64,000 nucleotides of DNA, from the NCBI GenBank assembly GCA_033239125.1, contig BSWB01000004.1, forward strand, positions 139,822,426 to 139,886,425, written 5' to 3'. Source of the DNA: Fagopyrum homotropicum (taxonomy: Eukaryota; Streptophyta; Magnoliopsida; Caryophyllales; Polygonaceae). The notes beneath the pieces are model-generated. The model was not told the DNA's origin and did no database searches. It saw only the letters and a program-made list of their open reading frames with translations. Position numbers and translations under genes: made by a program. This document shows positions 11,318-21,713 of the stretch, piece after piece. The number at the start of each line of letters is the position of its first letter. Positions within the stretch are counted from its first letter, which is position 1.

Positions 11318-14300
11318 TCATCGGAGGAGGATAGGAGCTATCTCCTCGACCGGAGCTTCCGGTGTGTATTTCTTCAACCGTTGGCCATTAGCCTTAAAAC
11401 TTCCGCTTTGTTCACCCCATACTTCAACTGCACCATGGGGGAAAATTCTCTTAATCACAAAAGGTCCTGTCCAACGGGATTTGAGCTTACCTGGAAATAG
11501 ACGCAGCCTTGAGTTGAATAGGAGGACTTGGTCTCCCTCCTTCAAGTCTTTTGGGATGATGTGTTTGTCATGCCAGCGCTTTGTCCGTTCCTTGTAAATC
11601 TTTGCATTCTCATACGCATTCAGTCGGAGCTCATCTAGCTCATTGATGTCGAAGAGCTGCTTCTCTCCAGCTTCTTTCATGTCGAAGTTGAGCCACTTGA
11701 TAGCCCAATAAGCCTTATGCTCTAGCTCTACAGGAAGATGACATGATTTACCATAAACGAGATTATAAGGAGTCGTACCTATCGGTGTCTTGAAGGCCGT
11801 TCTGTATGCCCATAGTGCATCGTCCAGCTTCATTGACCAATCTTTCCGTGTTTTAGAGACGGTCTTCTCTAAAATCCCTTTAATCTCTCTATTTGATATC
11901 TCGACTTGTCCGCTAGTTTGCGGATGGTAAGGTGTAGCTATTTTATGGGTCACCCCATACTTAGCTAATAGAGTCTCGAATCGACGGGCTGTGAAATGCG
12001 TCCCTCCGTCACTAATGATGGTTCGGGGAGTTCCGAACCTTGGGAAGATCGTTTTGTTGAGGAACTTCACCACTACCATTGCATCATTAGTAGGAGAAGC
12101 GATTGCCTCCACCCATCTTGAGACATAATCTACGGCAAGAAGTATATACTGGTTGCCGCATGAAGATGGGAAAGGTCCCATAAAGTCGATGCCCCATACA
12201 TCAAAGATCTCTACTTCTTGTATGTTGTTGAGAGGCATCTCATTCCTCCTGGATATATTACCTGTCCTTTGACAAGCATCACAAGAAACAACAAACTTTT
12301 GCACATCTTTGAAAAGTGTAGGCCAATAAAAGCCGGAGCGAAGTACCTTAGCACAAGTCTTGTGGGAACTAGCATGTCCGCCACATGGTAGAGAATGGCA
12401 GTGTCGGATGACACTATCTATCTCATCTTCGGGAACACATCTCCTGTAGATGCCATCTGGACCTCTTTTGAATAGAAGAGGTTCGTTCCAATAAAAATGC
12501 CGGACGTCTCTCAAGAACTTCTTCTTTTGAGCATATGAAAGTCCGGGTGGGATCTCCTGACAAACAAGGTAATTTACAATGTCAGCAAACCATGGATCAT
12601 TACCTTGTGATATGTGTTGAAGACACTCTTCAATCTCGTGCAACTGCTCGTCAGGGAAGGAATCGTCTATCGGGAGTTCATCCAACTCGCCGGTGAGTTG
12701 TGGAAGACGACTAAGGTGATCGGCGACGGAGTTCTCCGATCCTTTCTTATCACGGATCTCTAAATCGAACTCTTGTAAGAGTAAGATCCATCGTAGAAGC
12801 CTTGGCTTCGCATCCTTCTTCGTGAATAAGTATCGGATTGCGGAGTGGTCCGTATAGACTATCACTTTCGCACCTACAAGATAGGAACGAAATTTCTCAA
12901 ATGCATATACTACGGCTAAAAGTTCCTTTTCCGTAGTTGCGTAGTTGTATTGAGCCTCATCTAGCGTTTTGCTAGCGTAGTAGATGGCATGAGTGCGACC
13001 ATCTTTCTTCTGTCCAAGAACGGCTCCCATAGCGACATCGCTTGCGTCGCACATGACCTCGAAAGGAAGAGTCCAATCGGGTGGTTGAATGATTGGTGCC
13101 GAAATCAAAGCTTCTTTGATCCTGCAAAAAGCATCTAAGCAATCTTTCGAAAATTCGAAAGTCGCATCTTTCATCAAAAGATTAGTCAAAGGTTTTGAAA
13201 TCTTAGAAAAATCCTTTATGAATCTCCTATAGAAGCCTGCATGTCCTAGGAAGCTTCTAATTTCTTTTACCGATGAAGGGGGAGGTAACTTCTCAATGGT
13301 TTCTATCTTTGATCGATCCACCTCTATTCCCCTTTGTGACACTAAATGACCTAACACAATTCCTTCGGTGACCATGAAATGACACTTTTCCCAGTTTAAA
13401 ACTAAGTTAGTGTCCTCACATCTCTTAAGAACTAGTGAAAGGTTATAGAGACAGTTATCAAAGGAAGAACCATATACCGAAAAGTCATCCATGAAGACTT
13501 CCATGATATTCTCTACATATTCGGAGAAGATTGCCATCATACACCTTTGGAAAGTGGCTGGAGCGTTGCATAAACCGAATGGCATTCTTCTATAGGCGAA
13601 CGTACCCCATGGGCACGTAAAGGTTTTCTTCTCTTGATCATCCGGATGAATTGGTATCTGAAAGAAACCGCTATATCCATCTAAATAACAAAAGTAGGCA
13701 TGTTGGGCTAACCTTTCCAACATTTGATCGATGAAAGGAAGGGGGAAGTGGTCCTTCCTTGTGGCCACGTTCAGTTTGCGGTAGTCGATGCACATTCGCC
13801 ACCCTGTAACTGTCCGTGTAGGGATGAGTTCGTTGTTCTTGTTGGCAACAACGGTAATGCCTCCTTTCTTGGGTACTACTTGTACCGGACTCACCCATTT
13901 GCTATCAGAAATCGGGAAGATGATACCTGCATCAAGTAGCTTAAGGATTTCTTTCTTCACGACCTCCTTCATTGCCGGGTTTAACCGTCTTTGAGGTTGG
14001 CGTGAAGGTTTATAATCCTCTTCCATTAATATTTTGTGCATACATAGAGATGGCTTTATTCCTACTAAATCATCAATGGTGTAACCTAGTGCTCTCCTAT
14101 GTTGCTTCAAAACATGCATGAGTTTCTCTAATTCATCATCATTCAAATTTGCATTTACTATAACTGGATATGTGGAATCAGTGCCAAGAAATGCGTACCT
14201 TAAATGTGTGGGAAGTTGCTTCAATTCTAATGATGGAGGTACCTTAGTTGGTGATGAATCGTGGCTTTCGGGTGTTGTGGGAGATGCCTCTATAGGTGTG

Positions 14301-17300
14301 GGTACTTCATCATTAGATTCGGAAGCGGCTGCGGTGAAGTCCGGAGAATCCATAGAATTACTCAGTGAATCGACCCCCCCTGTAATAAATCGGTCGATCT
14401 TCTGCACGATTTTTCTTTCTGTTGGAAAAAATCGTGCTACCTCTTTGTGAATCGGGCGATTTATCGTCGTCAGATCGATTTTAGTTTCTGTCGAAAAAAA
14501 TCGTGCTGGATCGTCAGAAATCGGACGATTTTTTTCTGGTAGGTCGATTTTAGTTTCTGTCGAAAAAAATCGTGCTGGATCGTCAGAAATCGGTCGATTT
14601 ATTTCTGACAGGTCGATTTTCTTCACAGTTTCCGGAGTCCAGTCTAGTTCTTCAATTTTTGCTTCTAGCTCGTCCTCCATAGCATTTAATGCTTTCACAT
14701 CCTCATTGCAGTCATGTTCCACCCCTTCCTCCATGATGCTCATGCTAAGAACCTTTTGAAGAGGGTCTTTCATCAAGATCGAACTTACTATCTCTCTAGA
14801 CTCTTCTTCCTCAACAATTTCAAAAACGTCATCTTTCAAGGCTGGTTCCTTGATTAAGGAGGATAGTGTGAACTCTATCTTTTCTTCACCGATGTGGAAG
14901 GATAGCTGGCCGTTCTTGCAATCTACCATGCATCCAGATGTGGCGAGGAATGGTCTCCCAAGGATGATGGGAACCGGGTAATCTGCAGGTATGTCAAGAA
15001 CGACAAAATCTATAGGTATGTAAAACTTACCTAGCTTTACTGGAATGTCTTCTAATATTCCCACCGGCTTAGTGGTGGAACGATCAGCCATGTAGAGTGT
15101 GATCTTCACCGGTCTAGGCTCTCCTAGACCAACTGTCTTGCATAGAGCTAGAGGTATGATACTCACACTTGCTCCAAGGTCACAAAGAGCATCATAGGTA
15201 GCTTCTCCCAAGGTGATGGGTATGCAAAATGATCCTGGATCGCGGAGCTTGGGTGGCATATTCTTTGTCATAGTCTTGATGAGTTCGGATGACTCCATAC
15301 TCATCTTGACTTCTCCTATATCTTCCAACTTCCTCTTGTTGGAGAGGATCTCCTTGAGGAATTTCCCGTAAGCTGGCATACCTAAAATCGCATCCATAAA
15401 AGGTATGTTAATATGGAGCTTGCTCATAAGTTCAACAAACTTACCGAAATGTTTATCTAGGCGTGCTCGCGCTCTAGATTGAGGAAAAGGTAGAGGTGGT
15501 TTGTAAGCGGGAGGAGGAACATAGACTTCTTCCTTCTCTTTTGCCTCTCCTTCTTTTGTGGAGGTATCAACTACTTTAGGTTGAGGGTCGGCGGTTGTCT
15601 TCCCGCTCCTAGTAGTTATAGCCATAACCCTTCCCTTTGGGTTATCTTCTGTCTTTCCGGGAAGCTTCCCTTGATCTCTTGGAACTTCTCCGGCCTTGTT
15701 GAAAACTTGGTTTTCTAAAGCTTTGTGAGCTTTGTCGACCGAAGTTATGTAGCTCTCCAATCCTTGTAGCTTGCCTAGGATCGTTTCTAGCATAGGATCC
15801 GGCTTGTTTGATCCGCTTGATTGTTCCTGGCTTGTAGAAGGAGTAGAAGAAGATGGAGGTGTTAGAGCCTTTTCGGCATATGAGTAAGGATTACCTGAAC
15901 CTTGCTGATTTGACCTCCAATTGTTGTTATTCGAGTTCCTATTGTTGTTGTTGTTATTCCAATTGGAGTTTCGGTTGTTATTGTTGTTGTTGCTCCAATT
16001 GGAATTTCGGTTATCATTCCTTTGATTGTTGTCTCGCCCCATGTAGTTGGCTTCTTGCTCTTGAGTCCTTTGAAGACTCGTTTTGAGCACTTCCCTCAAT
16101 TCTTTGATGTCATCTTTGAGGGAGAATATTTGTGTTTGAGCCGCTTGATTCAACTTGGCTCCCGTATCGCCTTGATTTCGGCTGTTTGATTCCACCTTCC
16201 GGTGGGAATACTTCTCAATCACTTGGGCTTGCTTCTCAATGAAGTCCCAAGCATCATCCCCTCTCATATCCATGAATGTGCCGCAAGATAGAGATTGGAG
16301 GTTGAATTGTGTCTCCACATCCAACCCTTTGTAGTAGATCTCCAATAATTCCAGCTTGGAAATGCCATGGTGTGGGCAATCCAACAAGAGATCTTGAAAC
16401 CTTTCCCAAGATTGAAACAAGCTTTCGTTAGGTTTCATAGAAAAAGCATTTATTTTACCTCTTAATTCCGCCGTTTTGGATGGCGGAAAGAACTTGGTGA
16501 GGAATTCCGAAGACAGTTCCTCCCATGTAGCTAACTTCGCAGCCGGAAGTGTTTGGTACCAAGCTAGAGCCTTGTCCTTCAAAGAGAAGAAGAACGGCTT
16601 GATCTTGTAGTTGCTTGTAGTAGCCTTCTTCGGCTTCATAGTCTCCATGAGAATCTCAAAATTCTGCAAGTGTTGATGCGGAGATTCAGTACTTGCTCCG
16701 CCATATTGACTTTGGCGAACCATAGTAATGACTTGTGGTGAGAAGCTAAACTCCTGGATGTCTTCAGCTCCAAAATCCACACCTAGACGGCGCGGTTGCT
16801 GAATAGGATCCATCCGTTGCCCCAAAGTTTGGGGTCTATCTTCGTTATTGGCAGCTCTAACATTCCTAGTCGTAATGCGAGGGACGACCTTAGGTGTTGG
16901 AGTGTTTCGGTTAGGACGAAGTGATGGATCAATCTCTTCAAGTTCCGGCATATCCGGATCAATCTCGTCATCATCGGACGAGTCATCTCGAATGGACTTA
17001 GTTGGTGTCTTGACTTTCTTCTTTTTCTTGGAGGCGTTCGACTTCAACTTCATGTCCAAAATCATAGCTCTTAGTTCATCAATTTGAAATTGATGACTTA
17101 TTTCAGCTTCCTTTCGAGCCTTCTCACTCAACTGGAGTTGGCGTTGAGCTTCATTCAGTTCAGCCTTGTAGTTTCTCTCATCGTGTTCAGCCATTTTCTT
17201 CTCCTTCAACTTTCTCCTCAAAGTTCTTTCTAATTCGGGATCGAAAGGAATTAGATCTTTAGTGGATCTAGTCCTTCGCATATACCTAAAGAACCTGCGA

Positions 17301-17311
17301 AGATCACTCAA
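11318..17311 (-). CDS. Athila gag-pol polyprotein, intact
   Basis: One uninterrupted frame of 1997 residues. Domains in order: N-terminal coiled-coil/charged region (1-130); capsid-type gag (about 225-335, ALAWYQTLP, EFLTKFFPP, ESLFQSWERF); an Asn-rich stretch (about 425-470) with no clear zinc knuckle; aspartic protease (about 710-800, active site CDLGASVSIIPL, with Asp-Leu-Gly in place of Asp-Ser/Thr-Gly); an insert of three 27-residue repeats (about 890-980); reverse transcriptase (about 1110-1310, catalytic FMDDFSVYG); RNase H (about 1410-1530, CDASDVAMG, YTDHSAIRYL); integrase HHCC zinc region (about 1640-1680, CDACQR) and DDE core (GIDFMGP, IISDGGTHF, QVEISNREIKG). No chromodomain follows. 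With no stop between gag and pol, cleavage by the protease must separate the products. It supplies reverse transcription and integration. Confidence 0.95.
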   Translation of the reverse strand: MSDLRRFFRYMRRTRSTKDLIPFDPELERTLRRKLKEKKMAEHDERNYKAELNEAQRQLQLSEKARKEAEISHQFQIDELRAMILDMKLKSNASKKKKKVKTPTKSIRDDSSDDDEIDPDMPELEEIDPSLRPNRNTPTPKVVPRITTRNVRAANNEDRPQTLGQRMDPIQQPRRLGVDFGAEDIQEFSFSPQVITMVRQSQYGGASTESPHQHLQNFEILMETMKPKKATTSNYKIKPFFFSLKDKALAWYQTLPAAKLATWEELSSEFLTKFFPPSKTAELRGKINAFSMKPNESLFQSWERFQDLLLDCPHHGISKLELLEIYYKGLDVETQFNLQSLSCGTFMDMRGDDAWDFIEKQAQVIEKYSHRKVESNSRNQGDTGAKLNQAAQTQIFSLKDDIKELREVLKTSLQRTQEQEANYMGRDNNQRNDNRNSNWSNNNNNNRNSNWNNNNNNRNSNNNNWRSNQQGSGNPYSYAEKALTPPSSSTPSTSQEQSSGSNKPDPMLETILGKLQGLESYITSVDKAHKALENQVFNKAGEVPRDQGKLPGKTEDNPKGRVMAITTRSGKTTADPQPKVVDTSTKEGEAKEKEEVYVPPPAYKPPLPFPQSRARARLDKHFGKFVELMSKLHINIPFMDAILGMPAYGKFLKEILSNKRKLEDIGEVKMSMESSELIKTMTKNMPPKLRDPGSFCIPITLGEATYDALCDLGASVSIIPLALCKTVGLGEPRPVKITLYMADRSTTKPVGILEDIPVKLGKFYIPIDFVVLDIPADYPVPIILGRPFLATSGCMVDCKNGQLSFHIGEEKIEFTLSSLIKEPALKDDVFEIVEEEESREIVSSILMKDPLQKVLSMSIMEEGVEHDCNEDVKALNAMEDELEAKIEELDWTPETVKKIDLSEINRPISDDPARFFSTETKIDLPEKNRPISDDPARFFSTETKIDLTTINRPIHKEVARFFPTERKIVQKIDRFITGGVDSLSNSMDSPDFTAAASESNDEVPTPIEASPTTPESHDSSPTKVPPSLELKQLPTHLRYAFLGTDSTYPVIVNANLNDDELEKLMHVLKQHRRALGYTIDDLVGIKPSLCMHKILMEEDYKPSRQPQRRLNPAMKEVVKKEILKLLDAGIIFPISDSKWVSPVQVVPKKGGITVVANKNNELIPTRTVTGWRMCIDYRKLNVATRKDHFPLPFIDQMLERLAQHAYFCYLDGYSGFFQIPIHPDDQEKKTFTCPWGTFAYRRMPFGLCNAPATFQRCMMAIFSEYVENIMEVFMDDFSVYGSSFDNCLYNLSLVLKRCEDTNLVLNWEKCHFMVTEGIVLGHLVSQRGIEVDRSKIETIEKLPPPSSVKEIRSFLGHAGFYRRFIKDFSKISKPLTNLLMKDATFEFSKDCLDAFCRIKEALISAPIIQPPDWTLPFEVMCDASDVAMGAVLGQKKDGRTHAIYYASKTLDEAQYNYATTEKELLAVVYAFEKFRSYLVGAKVIVYTDHSAIRYLFTKKDAKPRLLRWILLLQEFDLEIRDKKGSENSVADHLSRLPQLTGELDELPIDDSFPDEQLHEIEECLQHISQGNDPWFADIVNYLVCQEIPPGLSYAQKKKFLRDVRHFYWNEPLLFKRGPDGIYRRCVPEDEIDSVIRHCHSLPCGGHASSHKTCAKVLRSGFYWPTLFKDVQKFVVSCDACQRTGNISRRNEMPLNNIQEVEIFDVWGIDFMGPFPSSCGNQYILLAVDYVSRWVEAIASPTNDAMVVVKFLNKTIFPRFGTPRTIISDGGTHFTARRFETLLAKYGVTHKIATPYHPQTSGQVEISNREIKGILEKTVSKTRKDWSMKLDDALWAYRTAFKTPIGTTPYNLVYGKSCHLPVELEHKAYWAIKWLNFDMKEAGEKQLFDINELDELRLNAYENAKIYKERTKRWHDKHIIPKDLKEGDQVLLFNSRLRLFPGKLKSRWTGPFVIKRIFPHGAVEVWGEQSGSFKANGQRLKKYTPEAPVEEIAPILLR
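14380..14640 (-). repeat. CGGCCG-type motif array inside the gag-pol coding frame
   Basis: About 260 bp between the protease and RT domains consist of three to four imperfect units of about 80-85 bp. Each carries AAATCGGxCGATTT plus GGTCGATTTT half-sites and GAAAAAAATCGTGCTGG. In the protein they give tandem 27-residue repeats with the blocks KIDLxExNRPIS and DDPARFFSTET. No stop codon or frameshift is introduced. The DNA motif is the same one that recurs in the LTRs and the spacer. Confidence 0.8.
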
Positions 17312-17384
17312 GTAGACAAATCAAATCACAAGAGCAAGAGCTCTCAAGCTAGACAACCGAAAACCGGGTTCGATCTAGACCAAA

Positions 17385-17402
17385 TCCCCGGCAACGGCGC
17401 CA
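17385..17402 (-). promoter_or_regulatory. Primer binding site, tRNA-Asp
   Basis: The plus strand reads TCCCCGGCAACGGCGCCA, ending six bases inside the 5' LTR. This equals the 3' end of plant tRNA-Asp(GTC) including CCA as I remember it, so the element's minus-sense RNA is complementary to that tRNA and can be primed by it. A tRNA-Asp primer fits Athila elements. Confidence 0.85.
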
Positions 17403-17408
17403 AAAACT

Positions 17409-19043
17409 TGTTCGCTCAAAAGGGTGTGCGTCAAAGTCTTAATATTTATATCTAGAACTCAAAAACAGAGCGAACCCGCAGTGTACGGATCAGCTGTAGA
17501 AAGATAAGAATTCCAGAGTCGAACTCAGGGATTTGGTGAGAAAGATTCCAATTTCAATTATCTAGCGAAAGTATAAAAGCTTTTGTGATGTAATAAAGAG
17601 AGAAATGATTCCAAGGATTCAAGTATCCGATTTAGGCTTTCGATTCAAGACACTTCTACGGGTATAGGACAGAATTTATATTGCCAAGATTAAATGTTCA
17701 AAGGTAGGATTCGTACGATGAAGTTCCGAAACCTATATAACTAATCTATAGATTCTCTTTATAAGGGTTGTTGAGGCTGCAATATAGAAAGATCTAAGGA
17801 CAAGAATTATGTTCAAACTAACTATCTAAAACTCCAGGATATGACTCTCCAAAGTATGAATAGAAAGCACACTTAAAATCTTAATAAAGGATGTTGAGTC
17901 TCTTTATTACCCAAATCTTGCAATTTTAATCCATTGAATGTAGAATTAGGTTTGAATTGCATTCGAACATTCAATTAGATGGTAAAAAGATAAATCAAGA
18001 ATAGGATTTAGGCAAGGATTAGTTTTGATTAAAGATTAATTCAATTAAAGTTCGTCAGAGGAATAAATCGCCCTGTTCATAAGAAAAATCGGCCGATTTT
18101 CCTCAAGAACAGCCCGATTTTCCTGTTGTCGCAAAACTAAGATCTAAATTCTCAGGGTCCTAATGTTTGAATGAGTTCAGTCTATCATCATCTAAGCCTT
18201 AATCATCAACTATTCTCCCCAGAATCACAAGGTTTTTAGCCAACCATTTTCAAAATCGAATCAAATTAATTATTGAAGAAGATATCGCAAAGAAACCAAA
18301 TCTTTGAATGAAAAATTCTATAACTCTTAAATCCGTAAAAAAATCGTCAAATTTGTTCAATATATCTCTCAACAACTTAAATTCGTGTTCATAAACCACA
18401 AACAAGACAATGGAACAAAGAAATCTCACAATCGAAGATCAAGAATGACTTTTCGGTAAAAGCTCTTCAATCCCTCTCCAAGAATCGTTGATTTCTTCAA
18501 AACGTGTAAAGATTATCTGGTGCGACCTCCCCGTCTTTGTTCGTAGGGTTCTCTTCTATAGTTTCTTGCAGATGGGCCGTTTGGCAAAACTCTCATCTAG
18601 CCCAAATTAATTGGGCTTTATGTCGTCTTTTCATTTGGCCGAATCGTGAAGAAAATCGACCCAGTCGATTTTAGTGAAAAACCGTTCGATTTTTAGGTAT
18701 AAAAATCGTCCGATTTTTATATGCATTAGCACGATTTTCTTCAACAGAAAGTGCTCTTCCTTTGGTTCGTCTTCTATGCTTCTCCTTTGCAATTCCTTAG
18801 CCCTTTGTGATCCTCCTAAGACTCCTTTAGATTCCTTAACATCCTTAGATGCTTCTTGCTCTATTTTTGCTTCCAATTCAACTCTATTTACCTGCAATTC
18901 ATCAAAATCTCGTGTAGACCTCTATTTCCGACAATTGATTGAATAGAACATAAAAGTTATGCAAAATCCCTCAAAATGCAAAGTAAATAGAGATAATGTG
19001 CTGCAATATGCATGAATATGATGATACATAATTCATGTCATCA
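17409..19043 (-). repeat. Athila 5' LTR
   Basis: A 1635-bp partner of 5978-7612 with about four mismatches. It starts TGTTCGCTC on the plus strand and ends ATGTCATCA at 19043, next to the target duplication GTTTC. It should carry the element's promoter on the minus strand. The 88-codon minus-strand frame recurs at 18631-18897 with an identical translation, and the CGGCCG-type motifs recur at about 18085-18125 and 18636-18740. Confidence 0.95.
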
Positions 19044-19048
19044 GTTTC

Positions 19049-19440
19049 GCATGAGGGTTTGAAGTTGAGCCCTTTTAACTCGAGCGTTGCCTTGGAACTT
19101 ATTCTTCATGGAGTCCCATAGCTCTTTTACAATCACCTTCATGGTAATGGTCTTGAGAATGGTCTTGTCAATTGAATTGAACAAGTAGTTCTTGGCTTTG
19201 AAGTCTTTGAGTCTTGCCTCTCCTAGAAGCTTGATCTCTGCATCATTGAGAACAACCCCTACAATAGGCTACTTGAAACCGTCTGTCACCACTTGCCAAA
19301 ACTCTTTAGATCGCAGTATGTTCTCCATTAGTAAACTCCAGTGATCATAATCACCATCAAATTTTGGAATGCAGACTTGTATAAAATTAATGTTGTCTCC
19401 CATTTTGTTTTTACTCAAGAGAACAATACTCGTGTTTACT
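19049..19440 (-). pseudogene. copia-1 gag, N-terminal part
   Basis: This is the 5' piece of the copia-1 gag, separated from the rest by the Athila insertion. The minus strand encodes a UBN2-type gag with recognisable blocks FKAKNYLFNSIDKTIL, KELWDSMKNKF and VKRAQLQTL. The frame then runs into the target duplication and resumes at 5972 with KEMKVGEYVNDYF. It is interrupted by one or more stops near 19265. Confidence 0.8.
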
Positions 19441-19487
19441 CGATGTATTTCACAAGGTTACAGTTTGATATTGCTCTAATACCTCTA

Positions 19488-19733
19488 TGTGAAAGCAAAT
19501 GACTCAAATTGACAAATTGCATAGTAAGGCAGGTGCACATGCTAAGTACCTTTACAATCTCCTACAAATCAGGCATTATAACTACCCACAAACTCTTAGT
19601 CTAAAGACCAGTTACGTAGTGTAACTGCTGCTGACTAATTCAGCTTAGGAAAACATAACCAAAGTGCTCCATTATAAACAACTACACACATAATACGAAG
19701 GACATGAAAAGGCTTCATCTAATATGTCTAACA
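19488..19733 (-). repeat. copia-1 5' LTR
   Basis: TG...CA-bounded repeat of about 246 bp, partner of 2065-2312. It is followed by the CAAAA target duplication at 19734-19738, and the PBS-like GGTATTAGAGC (minus strand) lies at 19472-19484 just inside it. Confidence 0.92.
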
Positions 19734-19738
19734 CAAAA

Positions 19739-21556
19739 AACATAAAAATATGTATACTTTTACATCTCTAGATCTTTAATGGTACATAAAATGATAGGGG
19801 GAAATTGCTTGTTGTGTCTATGCTGAATGAGACTCATAGATTTGTCTAAGGACTTGCACCTAGCTTCCCTTCAATTTGTTGCAAGAACCAATGGATGGAT
19901 CTGAATCAAATCATATACTCCATGACCAATGAATTTTAACAGATTGATGATAACAAAAATTAAGAATCACTAACTAATAAGCCGATGAATCAATTTATCA
20001 AATAAACACACAACACTGAAACTTAATGACATAATATGATAAAAAATCCAACAATTTATCTTAAAATATATGGGTTATCTAGGCCAGGAAGAAGAATGCT
20101 TACATAAGAAGGTGAACAATATCATGTCATTGTGATCAATGCTGCAATGAATAGCTCTTTAAGCTTCCTTTTTCTATCCTTGATTGGACAATAAGAATAA
20201 CCATCATAATCTTTACCACCGTCCACCAAATATTGAAGTTAGAAGCTTGAGCTTCTTTCAATAAAAACAAATTATCGGAAGATGCCTGGAAATACAATTA
20301 CTACCAATAAGATAACAATGATCCTAAGATAACAATTATCCTAACCTTTGTAGTACTGTATTGGATAGGAAGAAAAATTCCAAGAGCAATAAACCTAATT
20401 GAGAGCCTGTTGAGAAAATATTGCATAAAATAGCGAAGAAGAGATTAATTTTCTACTAAGTAAAAGTATTATTCGTTAGAAAGTATTTAGAGGGAAACAC
20501 AATCTAAAATTTATGTTAGGAACTTTATCAAATAGTTGGTGTACCTCAACTCTAGAAAGAAGAAACTGTTTTTCCTAAGCATGAACACCACTACATCTTA
20601 AGCTCACTATACAGAAGAAGGAAAAGTGTGAGCATCTGCTTGACAAATCAACCTCAATAAATCATATTCTTCAACATAGATTTGTGACTACAAACTAAAA
20701 CATATGTAAGAAGAATAAATCAATTCTATAAATTAAATACTCCATCTTAGAGTTAATCCAAAAGAGAAATTTAGGTTTATTTAACCTGAGAACCTCATCT
20801 CCATAACCCTACAATCGGCCCTATCTCTTCAGAACAAAGAGAGCAAAGTACGAGCGAAGAGATTAAGATCTTGCATTGAAGAATAAATTGTGCAAAAAAT
20901 TAAATGAATCAAAACAAATCACATACATTATGTTTTCTGTCATATAATATGTGGGGATGAAAACACACTTAGACACCATCTAACTTATATAGAATAAATT
21001 TGTTTACCAGAATTATGAGTGAAAGTATCCTAGTTGTTGAGCCCTTTCCCGTCACTTAAGTATGCTCCTTCGTACTGCAATGAAGATGGGTTAGTTTGTG
21101 ATGATATATGTTAATATTAAAATATTGTTGGAGAGATTAATTATCAGATCAATATAGCTTCATTATCGTGAATCTACAAAGTTATGAGAATTCGACAGTA
21201 ATATATACTCATTTGAACAATTCATCCTGTTAACCAAATGCTAAATAATTAATATTTGGGAAAAAAGATAAAGCTAAATAAGATTAAAGAGAAGATGTAC
21301 TCTTATTTACCTTAAATCTGAGTATGAGCAGTAGAAGGGGCAAACAATTGATTTAAGGCCACCTTGACTGAGAACCTTTGTGTTTCATCAACTGGGAACC
21401 TGTGAACATAAACCAAGAAAGGTAAAAAAAAATACGAAAGGTATAATATCCCTATAATATAGAAGATAGAAGGAAAAGGTCAAGAAGACTAACCGGAAAG
21501 AGGAGACGACTGTAAAGCTTCTTCCGGGAGAATGTGAGAGTGAACAAGATTAGTAA
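19739..21556. other. AT-rich intergenic stretch, no gene seen
   Basis: About 1.8 kb between the two copia elements shows no long open frame, no RNA gene and no recognisable transposon end on either strand. It may be old transposon debris or original intergenic DNA. Confidence 0.5.
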
Positions 21557-21686
21557 TGTAAGGGAATTTCATTCGTACACAAATCAGAAGTTTGTTACAG
21601 AATATATAGAATCACTCAAGCAATACATAGTTGACAAGTGTCCTATGATATTGGGCTAATGAGAGCTGGACTCACTAGGCCTATTA
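21557..21686 (-). repeat. copia-2 3' LTR
   Basis: A 130-bp repeat matching 32705-32834 with seven mismatches. It starts TGTAAGGG on the plus strand. The other end reads TAATAGG on the minus strand instead of the usual TG, presumably through mutation. Confidence 0.85.
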
Positions 21687-21713
21687 TCCCTCTCAATCCA
21701 AGCTGGTGCAAGT

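Larger units (their letters stand above)
5978..19043 (-). mobile_element. Intact Ty3/gypsy Athila-type retrotransposon
   Basis: Two 1635-bp LTRs (5978-7612 and 17409-19043) bound the element, with a perfect target duplication GTTTC at 5973-5977 and 19044-19048 inside the gag of copia-1. I found only four LTR differences by eye (near 5982, 6886, 6899 and 7022 in the left copy), about 0.25%, so the insertion is recent: on the order of 0.1 million years at 1.3e-8 substitutions per site per year. On the minus strand the order is 5' LTR (right), tRNA-Asp PBS, one long gag-pol ORF, a spacer, a second ORF in the env position, a long 3' noncoding region, PPT, 3' LTR (left). Lineage calls rest on the RT-region block RKDHFPLPFIDQML, on the extra ORF, and on the absence of a chromodomain. 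Confidence 0.95.
2065..19733 (-). mobile_element. Ty1/copia LTR retrotransposon (copia-1), interrupted by an Athila element
   Basis: The element is delimited by two LTRs of about 248 bp (2065-2312 and 19488-19733), each starting TGTGAAAG and ending TAACA. A perfect 5-bp target duplication CAAAA lies at 2060-2064 and 19734-19738. A polypurine tract abuts the 3' LTR (plus-strand 2313-2327, reading AGGGGAGGATA on the minus strand). A PBS resembling the initiator-tRNA-Met site (GGTATTAGAGC on the minus strand) lies just inside the 5' LTR. By eye the LTRs differ at about 18 of 245 positions, so the insertion is old. Removing the nested element leaves about 4.6 kb, the size of a complete copia element. 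The domain order gag, protease, integrase, RT, RNase H is copia-type. Confidence 0.92.

Noticed and set aside
17364..17402. tRNA-Asp gene
   Set aside because: Only T-arm-like and 3'-end-like pieces are present, with CCA encoded, and they sit exactly at the LTR edge. It is a primer binding site.
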